Below, in pieces: positions 24,311-34,597 of a DNA stretch of 64,000 bases. The stretch is from Acanthopleura granulata (Eukaryota; Mollusca; Polyplacophora; Chitonida; Chitonidae). A program made the position numbers and the translations under genes. The DNA lies in the NCBI GenBank assembly GCA_016165875.1, contig JABBOT010000016.1, positions 10,912,063 through 10,976,062 of the forward strand, given 5' to 3'. A model generated the notes under the pieces. It was not told the DNA's origin. It did not search any database and was given only the letters and a program-made list of their open reading frames with translations. Numbering within the stretch: position 1 is the first letter of the stretch; every line of letters begins with the position of its first letter.

Positions 24311-27080
24311 AAAACGGAGGAATGGGTCATGATTTTTGAGGTGCCCCGCGAAGTGAGAACAAATGTAGCCTCCTCAACATCTTGGTACCGGTACATATAA
24401 TATAACGTGCTAAAGTTCCTGGCAAGATGCCGCAAAAATTGAGATGTAAATAAACGTTATATGCCAGCATGAGGTAATAGGGGTGTGTAAATAAACATAT
24501 TCATCAACAAGTTGTAAGGATCCAACTTGGATGAAACATTAAAATAGGCATTTGTTTAAAAAGTTATTTCTTAATAGCAAAAGAGTGTTGCTTCTAATAT
24601 ATGCCATCCAAATGTGAAAACGGAGCACGGTATTCAAAATACTTCATACATCAGGTGTTGAATTTAGACACAGGCTTCAAAGATAAAATTACAGGTCAAT
24701 AAAAAATTAAATTGGCATTTTGAACCATAGGCCTGTATAATATCTCATATTTCGACCAAATCATGGAGGGTTTTGCTCTTTTGTCGACTTTAACACATAG
24801 CTGTAATTCGGACGGCTCGAATCGGTTGGGGTTGCGTATTGCGAAAGCTTTGTTTTGGTAAATTTATCAAAAACTCAACCTAACACTGTTGAAAACGACA
24901 CTAAAATTTGTTATTTCATTCTTCACATGAATGATTTCTGTCCTGAATTGACCTTGCCAGACTAAGTGTTCATGCCCTCGGCTGTTCTTTCAGTCCAATT
25001 CGCAGACAGAATGACTGTAAGACACATGTGGAGCCAGCATACTCCGATATTTAAAACTGTTAATTTTGCAACACCTTTTTGAAGAAGACGTTGATTTCAG
25101 AACTCTGCTTGATTTACATGGGGCCACAAAATACAAGTTTAATAAATATAGCAATGCAGATATCCCGAAATTTATAAAGGATCAGGAGAACACACACACG
25201 TAGGCTTATAAACATGAAGAGTTGGCTTGGGATTTTTCCAGTCATTTCCACTCCACAACAGAATGGAAAACATTGACGACCAGAGAAAATATTTATTTTT
25301 GTGAGTTCCGTCTTTTGGTACACACCATTTCTGAAATACTTTCCAGCTTTAAAGTTCCAAAAGTTTCACTTTTGGAATGAATATTTATCATTTTTTAAAT
25401 AATTAAGTTCGACTTTTTGATTCAGTTCTGAAATAATCATTCTGACTAGGCCTACTTTGGAAACAAAAAATTATCACTTTTGCAAAATAAATAACACTTT
25501 TTTCATTTTTTATCAAAACTTGATCTCATTTTATAGATGGTAATGTTAAATTTCAAAAGTAGTTTGGATGATTATTTCAAAACTGGCTCATGTAAGTGGA
25601 AAGTATTTCATAACGGGTCAATTTTTAGTAGGTGGCCCTTATTATGATCAGCCTTAATTCCCGTTTAAGAGGATTGTTAATTAAATTTGCCTCTGTTTAT
25701 CGGCACCTTCATCACAGTTATTGGATTTATTAATTGATTTATTTATTCTTAAACATTACGTACAGGTGTACTGACTGTGTTGACAAATCCGCAAATTCAT
25801 AGTGCTGAAGGGCAATAACTTTCGTTATATTGCCAGTAGAGTTGCTGTCCTTGTTCGTAGATATAACTAAAATCCTTCTACAATTAAAATTTTCAAATTA
25901 ATGTTGTTTTAAATTCTGAAATCTTCTAAATTTGTATGAAATATACAACAATTTACACCCAACTTCTCGTTTTTTACTTATTTTATCTAAGAATTTGAGA
26001 TCACACAATAAAAGTGTTGACATTTAATTCATTTTAGAACATACATTATTAGGTCATTTACCTCTTAACCTATTAATCATAATGTTTTTCTTTCTGTTCT
26101 TATTACGAAAAAAAAAAAAGAAAAATAATTTTAAAAAGCCACAAAAACACAGTTTAGTTTATTTTAATCCTTGGCGAAGAAACTGAATGATTAATGAAAA
26201 AGCAAATCATACATATTTTATTTTTCAGTGTTAGGAAAACAATTCACAAAGACTTAGTAAAGCCAGTCAGTTTATCATCACCTATTTATTGTCTTTCGCA
26301 TACCGGTACAGAACGTAATGTATTTTATGTGTTACGTACGTGTATTTCCAAGCTAAGGTGTTGCCATCTATATGGCACGCACAAAGGCACCAGAACACTA
26401 AGGGCGATAACCAAACTTTTTAGGCTTGTCCAACCTATCTCGCAGCTTATCTCCCTTCATGTTCCAAATATTAATCTTTCTATTCACGCAAGTCTAAACT
26501 GAACCTAACTTGGAAAGAGGTAAATTACCAAATACCACACCTTATTTTTCTGTATCTGAGTAGAAATTGTGTATCCCGCGAGTACATGTAGGATTCTTGT
26601 ATTCGTAGAAAAACCAAGTATTTTAATTTTTGTGTTAAGGCATATAAACTTGCCTTCTAAAAGAGTAGCTGGAAATCAAGGATAGCATTGTGGTTAATGC
26701 ATTTAAATGACCATTTGAACATATCGTTTTGCATGAAAGGAATACAGAGCTTCTGCTGTTAAGGTTTGTGCCCCTTATCTCACTGCTTCGGTGAAATTTG
26801 GTAGCGTTTGTCGCCTATAATACAGAGGTCGATAGATATATATTTATTTATTTCACCCCGGCATATTGTTGTTCAACGGCATGCTCCAAAAATTCACTTA
26901 TATGATGGTAAACAATTTTCTGGTTGGATTAAACCGAAGAGAACGCCAAGGCCTCGCGAACACTGACGCGGGAAAATCTTTGTTCAAGGATGGGTTTCAA
27001 CCAGCATCTTGGTGTGCCCTAGTTATTGAAAAGCAATTGAGATTGGATAGCAAATTGTATATGTCCTTTATAGCGTGGCT
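24311..27080. other. Intergenic, AT-rich segment
   Basis: No exon, RNA gene or element recognised. Short AT-rich inverted words occur (for example CCAAAAGTTTCACTTTTGG near 25357). Confidence 0.55.
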
Positions 27081-27260
27081 GTGGTTAAACATCGTCAGGG
27101 ACATGCACTGTAGAGAGTGAATAGTTGGTTGGATATGTCTATAATAATACTTCTGTGGTTAAACATGGCCCAGTATGCGGACTGCTGTATATGGCGGATA
27201 ACCCATCGGATATGTTCATTGCAAAATATACCTGTGGTTAAACATCGTTAGACATTACTT
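27081..27260. repeat. Degenerate tandem repeat, three units of 74-79 bp
   Basis: GTGGTTAAACAT recurs at 27081, 27155 and 27234. The intervening sequences share GGATATGT and ATAATAC/AAATATACCTG words. It is short and diverged. Confidence 0.5.
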
Positions 27261-28030
27261 ACTTGTGAATAGTAGATAATCATGATGCATAAACATAGAG
27301 GTGTATTATCCAGAGCTACGTACTTGATCTGATTACTAACACTGAAATTTGTCAAAACTCGACATTACTGGAATGGAATTGCAATTTTGTGAATTAAATT
27401 TTGTCGAATAAAACACTAAATTTACTGACCTGGTGGATCTTCGAACATGGAGAGGGTGTAACGTTCCATCAAACGTAACTACCATGGCGACCTGTCTTTC
27501 GAGCATGTGTCAACATGGCAACTACGGTTGATGTAACTCTTACCGTATTTGTAAAAGAAACCACCAGAGCCTGTTTCACAAGGCGATTTTGGAGTAAAGC
27601 TCAAATCTGTAATGTTTTCTGGAAAACAAAATAGTGTTTGCTGGATGTTCACTTAGCTGAAATGGCACCACTACAGTACACCATCAGTGGTCCAAATTTG
27701 ACCGTTGTGATGCATTTATTTTACAGTTTAATATGGATAACAATTTTAGGCTTAAGCCTAAAATCGCTTTGTGAAATAGACGGATCTACTGACCTATTGA
27801 TTGAGTGATTGGTGATGATGAGAACCATAGATACACTGTGCATATGTTTCAAATATTTATGGAAGAAACCTTTAAAACTGTATTTTGCAGAAATCTGTGT
27901 TGTATTCCTCACGAATAAGTCACAACGTTTCATTCGAAAACCCAAAGAAAAGCAGCCGGAAACAATAAGCTGATCATTCCAGCTCTCGTTATGTGGTCAC
28001 CTGGCCCGCAAGCGATGTTCGTCGGTAAAG
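27261..28030. other. Intergenic segment
   Basis: No supported feature. Some CpG-containing phrases near 27465-27535 include ATGGCGACC, but the frame is short. Confidence 0.5.
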
Positions 28031-28250
28031 TCCAACGGTATAGAATTACGCTCTCTGATTGGTTGCACGTGGGCGAGATCTCGCGTCGTGTAGCTCTTCT
28101 CTCGATTTCAATTGTTTCACGCTGGGAATAAACGTATCAGAAAAATGGACGGAGGAGAGTGTGTCTAAACTGTTCCGAAAATCTGTCCAATTAGGTTCGT
28201 AGGTCACGTGACTTGGTCTCGGCGGTAAAACAAACTTGTACCGGGGTTAA
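28031..28250. promoter_or_regulatory. Promoter/enhancer-like CpG cluster with E-boxes
   Basis: The stretch holds an inverted CCAAT box (CTGATTGGTTG, about 28058), CACGTGGGCG (about 28067), a palindromic CGAGATCTCGCG, and GTCACGTGAC near 28203, a palindromic 10-base E-box of the bHLH-zip type. A plus-strand ATG near 28145 (AAAAATGGACGG) stops after seven codons, so no gene is supported. Confidence 0.3.
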
Positions 28251-28590
28251 TATTGTTCTTTCTGTCCTTGATGTTTTAAACGTCACAGGAGGACACAGTC
28301 ACTGCGTGCACTTTTAGCGAACTTTGGCCACAGGGCCACGTAAACTGCGAAACAGGATCGACGGGAAGCTTGTGCCGCACGGAGTTTGATACTTTGCAAT
28401 TTTAGGGATGTCTTTTGTTCAACGTCGAGACACAAAAATGAAGCCACAAACTTAGTATAATGAGCACACAATCAAAAAATCTGAACACACATATGTAGAG
28501 TCGCCAGAGTATTTTTAATAAAATGTCATCAATCTATCTATCTTTTGCAATGCTTCCTGGTGGAACCTGTGTCTTTAGCTGTTATTAGTT

Positions 28591-28689
28591 GATAATAATA
28601 ATAATAATGATAATAATAATAATAATAAGAGGGACAAGACGAAGACGAAGAAGAACAACAACAACAATAATAAAGATAATAATAATATC
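28591..28689. repeat. Compound trinucleotide microsatellite
   Basis: (AAT)n, then (GAC/GAA)n, then (AAC)n, then (AAT)n. It creates poly-isoleucine and poly-arginine frames of no coding meaning. Confidence 0.95.
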
Positions 28690-28696
28690 TTTATTT

Positions 28697-28861
28697 GTTG
28701 GGTGTTTTTCCCGGGGGAAACCCACGACCATCCGCAGGTTGCTGGCAGACCGTCCCACGGAAAGGAAGCCGGCATGAGCTTTTCTTGAACTCACAGCGAC
28801 CTCATTGCTTTGAGGCTTCAAGTCATTGTGCTGCGATAGCGCGCTAACTCACTGAGCTAAA
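28697..28861 (-). mobile_element. SINE copy with internal deletion
   Basis: Minus-strand copy of the main SINE family. The head region (ACTCAGTGAGTTAGCGCGC reading leftward) and body (GAAACCCACGACCATCC) are preserved, but the block between tail and body is missing. The trinucleotide microsatellite abuts its tail. Confidence 0.8.
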
Positions 28862-29980
28862 TTACATATTATTCTGTATCCTATCAAAATATGTGGCAAG
28901 TCTAGCACAACCCTTAAAAGAACGCCATGTATTCTTTAGGTTACTAGGTCCATCGTCGCGTGAAAGAAAGGTTTTCCACAGCATTTCACATTCTACTGCC
29001 AAAATGTACTGGAAACGCTCTGTCTATGTCGCCTTTATTAAAAAGATATATATTTCACAGTTTTCAGCCCAGTAAGGTTAAAAAAGCACGCGGAGAAATA
29101 GAACATAGAATATCATTTTCACCCCCCCCTGTGATATTTGGAAAGCTAGACAAATTCCTCTCCAGTTGCCATGCAGCCTGTATTTCTGTACCGTAATTTT
29201 CAACACTATTCTTTTTTGATGTGGATTTTATAATGGTTACTTAAATAATTTTATCAATAAATTTTTCTATTCTTATTAGAAGAGGTACACATCTGGTGTT
29301 CCATAACAAGCATGGTTAGATTTTAAAAAATAAAAGAAATGCTTGAATTGATTAATCTGAGAATTATTGCCAAAAATCAAGGTTTCAACTGTTCGAAGTC
29401 ATCCTTCTTGTATTTTATCTCTAAAGTATAATCTACAAGTATGCGAGAAAATGGTTTAAGAAGAAAAGAAGTTATAATGGAAATTTGTAGGACAATAGGG
29501 GAATTGATCTATACAGATTGGCATGATAAAGCCGATGTTCTTAACCGCAGTGGTATACATCAAAGTTTTTCTACCCTTAGATTGTTCAAGTGGGCTTTCA
29601 AAACACTCTGAAAAGGAATTTGACAGAACTGTACTCGGTTTTGTATGTCAGAAATAATAAAGACATGTGAAGTGTACTTGTCACTATCATGGTGTAAAAC
29701 ACCCAGTCGTCTCTGACAGTTGATTTATATAACTGTATTATATTACAACAGTTGTGTTTTGAAGCAAAAAAGTTTTAAGCTGAAGGAGAATGGGTTATAT
29801 AACAAAGAAACCAAATCCGTGAAGGCTGTGTGTGTGAGTAGTTTGTTTTCTGGTTACATGGCCGATCAAGTGCCATTACTCTACGTTTTAACCTCAAGCG
29901 AAGTCTCTCAATCCCAAGAAGACTCTTTATGTTTGTTTGAACACAACACAATACAGCAAGTGTTTATTCATACATGCACA

Positions 29981-30009
29981 CATACATACATACATACATA
30001 CATACATAC
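29981..30009. repeat. (CATA)n microsatellite
   Basis: About seven CATA units. Confidence 0.93.
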
Positions 30010-30651
30010 TGAAGTTTAGCCTGTAAAAATACACTTTCAGACGCACACAAAGGTCTTAAGATGGCGCTTTTGATGATTACACTTTAGTTTTTTGAATACG
30101 AAATTAATCAAACTTGACCAAAATCTTTTCAGGGACAGGATAAGATGGATGAATAACTCAGAATCAAGCAAAACGTGTTACGTGAAAAAGATAAACTTTA
30201 GTTGAAAAACATTAAGTTGCTATCAAAGCAATCCAAGAAATGATCGCATTTGTAAAGTACTATTAGTTGTTTTACTTATCGGGCCGTTTTTTATTATCTT
30301 TTGGTTACATAAGTCTTTTAAAGATGAATCTTAAATTAAATTTTAAAAAGTTCTTTGCAAAGTGTCGGGATTCTTTTCTACTCGATGACCCCAAAGGAAG
30401 GTCAGGAGCAGCTCTGGCTTTCTCTAAAATTCATACTGAAGAAACTTAAACCTCCGACTTACTTTGTTGCCCACGACTTGCAAACACGTTAAGACACCGC
30501 CATAAAAGGCTCTATTCTGACGAGATCATTGGATGTGACAACGCACCGAGACTGGATAATCCCTCGCTATTGTTAAGACATGGGGTCTACCCTCATCTTA
30601 AGGGAAGGGGCCTTTCTGCATATCTGTTACGGGTAAATAGTTTAAGGTGCC

Positions 30652-30825
30652 GGAGGGTGGGGTGGGGGAAGCTAACCTGCCCGAAATACTTAACACTGGG
30701 GTGCCAGATTCCACAGGGACAGCAAGAGAACCCTCAGGAAGGAGGGACAAGGGAGTGGAGTCGACTGAAGCTTTGGATAGGAGGGGGGGGAGTTCGTAGA
30801 GGGTGGGGTGGGGGAAGGGGGGGTG
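30652..30825 (+). repeat. G-rich, quadruplex-prone segment
   Basis: Two copies of GGGTGGGGTGGGGGAAG (about 30655 and 30799) plus runs of eight to nine G (near 30782 and 30817) all lie on the plus strand. G-quadruplex formation is plausible. Open frames here are glycine-rich artefacts. Confidence 0.7.
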
Positions 30826-31046
30826 ATTGGAACCGTTTCCGTCAACGGACAGGTTTTGATTGAAATGAATTTATCATATTTGCTTAAGCTAGCCTTAATT
30901 ATAAAGACGGCCTTCATTATAAAGACAGGCCCGCAGATGATAATGTTTCATTAAATAACCATCGGATGTGCAAAGCGACAAAAGGCCTCGGGGTTGTCTG
31001 AAGTGACTCCGTTATGCTGGGGGTGAGGGTTGTGAATGAGGTGTAC

Positions 31047-31132
31047 AGACGTTTCTGCTTTCTCCACCCATGAAACTGAGGATCGTCACATAAGTGAAGT
31101 ATTCTTGAGTACGACAATCAATCAATCAATCA
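31047..31132 (+). mobile_element. SINE 3' fragment
   Basis: Plus-strand SINE body and tail (TTTCTCCACCCATGAAACTG, then ATAAGTGAAGTATTCTTGAG) end in (CAAT)n. The 5' part is missing. Confidence 0.7.
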
Positions 31133-32494
31133 GCTCGGAGTAATGTTTAGAGGGAGAGTGATATTGCCACTCGGATACTGGAACACAAGTGAGACATGAA
31201 AAATTTCATATAGCTCCTAATTGAGGGACTAAAACTTCCATACAGCACGCTCCAAGGGAAGTAAAAATGGAGCCTACATCAACTGGACAACAGTCTCTGA
31301 ATACAGCCATTGACTATTTTCAATCAAAGAGTGGGTCATTAACTGGGTACTAAAAAGCTTTTGAAACCAAGTCTTTGGCTTTGATCCAGTATCCATTTAC
31401 ATCGTTCTCTATTAACGACATTGTGGCCGTTTGTGTAGTTTAACGTTCGTTGAAGGCAAGTCGTATTCCATCAGTGTGGGTCGCATGTGTGAAAAGTTGG
31501 TGAATGATTTGAAACCGTGAAGCCGGAAACTGCGAAACTCAGTAAGGTCCGGCACAGCGAAACGCATCAACAGTGAAAGGCAGTAAACTCGGCCTCGTAC
31601 AATGAAATCTGCTGCTTTCTGGTATAGCGAAACCGATCTCCTGTTGAAGGATTTCGTCTTGTCAGACGCCGGTATATATAACGGCAAAATTGTGACCCAC
31701 TCATAAAGATGGTCTCTGTGGCCATTATTGCTGCAGAAGACAGGTTGGGAGCAATGAACCCTCTCATCTTCTGGAAAGCACCCGTGCGTCTCTTCAGCGT
31801 ACTGTAAGCGGGGAATGTGGAGAGTGTTAGATGTTGTTCTTTAAGGCTTTGCCCTTGAGCTGGTTTAAGGTGAAGTCAAGATGAAAAGCCACATATAAAA
31901 GGACCAAAAACAATTTGTTGTAACAAAGACATTTATATTGCATATATTTTGCAACATACACATCTATATTATTGATTAAAAATTCTGAAACATTAGAAGC
32001 TTAACACCCTAAAATGGAACAAAAACGTTTCAAATTACAATGTACATTATTTGAAAAACCCTCTACATTTTCTTCTCCAACAATAATGATTAGGTTAATA
32101 GCAATGGTATTTAATATCATACTACCACATAAGAACTACAATTCAGTACGATAATGGTAAAAGCATGAATGTCAACATCAAGGAAAAGAAGTCTGGAAAG
32201 GCCTGTTCCCCAAGCTTACCACAGGCCATCCTGTCCCACAGGGAAATTAACTTTAAAAGCCCCTATGCCCGTGGGGTGCCTGTGAAGACGTTCCCTGTTG
32301 TGAGACTACAAAGGTAATTGTTTGTTTGAGCACGATTAAAGGGGAGCAGCTTGCTGCATGCCCCGAATTCCTCACCGTCTTTAACAACATCTTTTATATC
32401 ACTCCCACTCTAAATAGTTCGCGACCGAAGATTTACGTGTAAGCTCTGCAACTTGGCTAACATCAGCGTGTAAATCACGTTATACACCAGCCAT
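31133..32494. other. Intergenic segment
   Basis: No supported gene or element. Around 31500-31640 the word CGAAAC/CAGCGAAAC recurs loosely, without a fixed period. Confidence 0.5.
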
Positions 32495-32732
32495 TTATTT
32501 ATTATTTATTTCATTGGTGTTTTACGCCGCAGTCAAGAATAAGAATTTCACTAAATATGTTGGGATGAAACCGGGCAGAGCTCTGAAAAACCCACAAGCA
32601 TCCGCACGTTGCTGACAGACCTTCCCACGTGTAACTGAGATGAAGTCAGCATGTGGGGCTGAACTCACTTCATCAGGCTCCGTGATCGTTGTACTCTACT
32701 AGCATGCTAACTACTAGGCCAAGGAGTTTCCC
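32495..32732 (-). mobile_element. Diverged near-full-length SINE
   Basis: The tail (ATTGGTGTTTTACGCCGC), body (GGGCAGAGCTCTG; CATCCGCACGTTGCTGACAG) and the tRNA-like head near 32700-32730 follow the order of the 5.0-kb copy. It is more diverged, with no clear flanking duplication. Confidence 0.8.
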
Positions 32733-32799
32733 GCCAGCGAGTGGGCAGATCCTGTAAGCCATCACGCCATCCGCCGAATACATACGCTAGATGTACAGT

Positions 32800-32830
32800 T
32801 GGCATAACGTGGCGTTAAACAACAGTCATA
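32800..32830 (+). mobile_element. SINE tail fragment in plus orientation
   Basis: GTGGCGTTAAACAACAGTCA matches a SINE-type 3' tail and runs directly into the (AAAT)n array, so the microsatellite probably grew from the SINE tail. Confidence 0.55.

Positions 32831-32877
<47 letters not shown>
32831..32877. repeat. (AAAT)n microsatellite
   Basis: About eleven perfect tetranucleotide units downstream of a SINE tail. Confidence 0.95.
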
Positions 32878-32878
<1 letters not shown>

Positions 32879-34110
32879 AGATCAACAATAAATTGCGTGT
32901 TATATAGAACAAAGTTCACGTTGTATGCCATTGACTTCACGTATACGCCAGCCACACCATCCGTTGAACACACAACTAGATGTATTTGTCACTGATAAAC
33001 TGCACAGTATCGTTAGAACATGTACGTCTTTACGTCATTATAGCATTATACCTCAGGGACTTCGCATATCCAAGTTCACGTTCAACCCTTGTCACGTTAT
33101 GTGCATCAGCCACATGAATGACTTCTGCGAAAGGGAACACTATTAGTCTGAGTAAAGCACATGCTGGATCTTACCCTGGCGACTTGCAGTGTCCTATACA
33201 CTCGTTTCACAGGTCTCTTAATACATCAGCTAGGATTTCGTCACCAGTAAAATGCAAAGTTTGCTTACGATTAACATACATCACGTTATACGCCAGTGAC
33301 TTGTGACGTGTTTCATATGCCCTGCACCAACTAAATGTCTACAAGTAAGCTGCGCAATTTACGTACAGCATACGCGACGATCTCCAGAGAACTGGCTTGG
33401 CGTGCACGCATATCACACCACTTTACTGAATACACCATGCAAGAAGATGTGTTCATTTTTTTATTTCTTTCTCAGTTAGTTGAAATCTGGACACTAGACC
33501 GTTCAGCGCCAGCCATACATTTTACGCAGCTAGTGTTTATTTGTCACAGATATCCAGTGCTTTAACCATCTGTGCCAGCGAAGCTGCCATCAAGAGTGGT
33601 CATGCATTTGGTCGGGTGTATTTTTTTCTCCCGGGTACGAGTTCCCTGCTTCGTTAAGCTTTATAAAAGCGTAATAAAAAGTCATCTTAGTTAGAGACAT
33701 TGCGGCATCTGACTTCTTTGGCTGCTCTCTGTCTTAAAGCAATGTGTTTGAGTGTGTAATTAATACATGGATAGATTATGATTGTCGAGAGAGGCCATTT
33801 AAGGTCTCACAGCATGGAAGTAATACTTTTTGATAACATACTATTAAAAGTAGTGAATATTTCTCGAAAATGTGATTCTGTAAATGTGTTGAAGAATACA
33901 GCTAGGCCGTTCACGACGTGATGGCCGTGTCATGATAATCGTGTCATGGTAATCGTGTCATGGTAATCGTCAAAACACATCATGGGTTTTGCAGGGCATG
34001 CAGTCTGGTTAAGAAGTATGTACTCCGAAATTTTCAGTCTAAAATGACAGTCAATATCCTTACTTCTGGCTGATTAAATCTCGATTAAAACGTGTCCATG
34101 TATTGTTCCC
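32878..34110. other. Intergenic segment
   Basis: No gene recognised. ACGTTATACGCCAG-like words recur irregularly (32470, 32920, 33095, 33290). Three 14-base GTGTCATGGTAATC units lie at 33927-33968. Confidence 0.5.
33927..33968. repeat. 14-bp tandem repeat, three units
   Basis: GTGTCATGATAATC is followed by two copies of GTGTCATGGTAATC. Confidence 0.9.
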
Positions 34111-34597
34111 TTTAAAGAACAGATCACATTTAAACAAAGAACACATTATCTTAAAGGTCAGATATGGTGTTCATATGTTATGGCATTTTTTTACAGCGAT
34201 TAAAATGGAAATAAAGATTAAGGTGCTACGGTGGTCTTTTTGGACCATATTGAACAGGTTGAAGCACAGAGATGTAACAGATTCTTTTGTTTTTGTTGCT
34301 GTACATGTTGTAATTGTTAATTTCCAGATTAAACGCAGATACAGGTATTATGTTACATACATATTCACGTAGAGCGAACAGACATATAGAGGTCAGAGGA
34401 TCTTTAGCACCTAAAAGAAACTGTGCCGCTTCAGCTTTTTCAGTATGGTCTAAAAAGTCCAACGTAGCACCCCAATCTTTATTTCACTTTCAATCACTGG
34501 AAAAAGAGTCCAAAAATAATGATTACTCTATTTGGAGTGAGCACGAAATGGCCTTTTCTGTCATGCGTACTTTGTTCAAATGTGGTCTGTTTTTTCA
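34111..34597. mobile_element. Large imperfect foldback (inverted-repeat) element
   Basis: The left arm from 34111 inward matches, as reverse complement, the right arm from 34597 inward. Matching blocks include GAACAGATCACATTTAAACA (left) against 34571-34594, GCGATTAAAATGGAAATAAA (34196 on) against about 34478-34498, and AGGTGCTACGGTGGTC (34221 on) against 34444-34472. The inner GGTTGAAGC near 34257 matches about 34427-34435. The arms are roughly 150-190 bases with indels. It is probably a non-autonomous DNA element (MITE/foldback type). Two inverted copies of an unknown interspersed repeat are the alternative. Confidence 0.7.

Larger units (their letters stand above)
28862..31046. other. Intergenic segment with low-complexity runs
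   Basis: No gene seen. Contains a CATA microsatellite (29981-30009) and G-rich runs at 30652-30825. Confidence 0.55.

Noticed and set aside
28585..28821. Poly-isoleucine and poly-arginine peptides
   Set aside because: Trinucleotide microsatellite artefacts.
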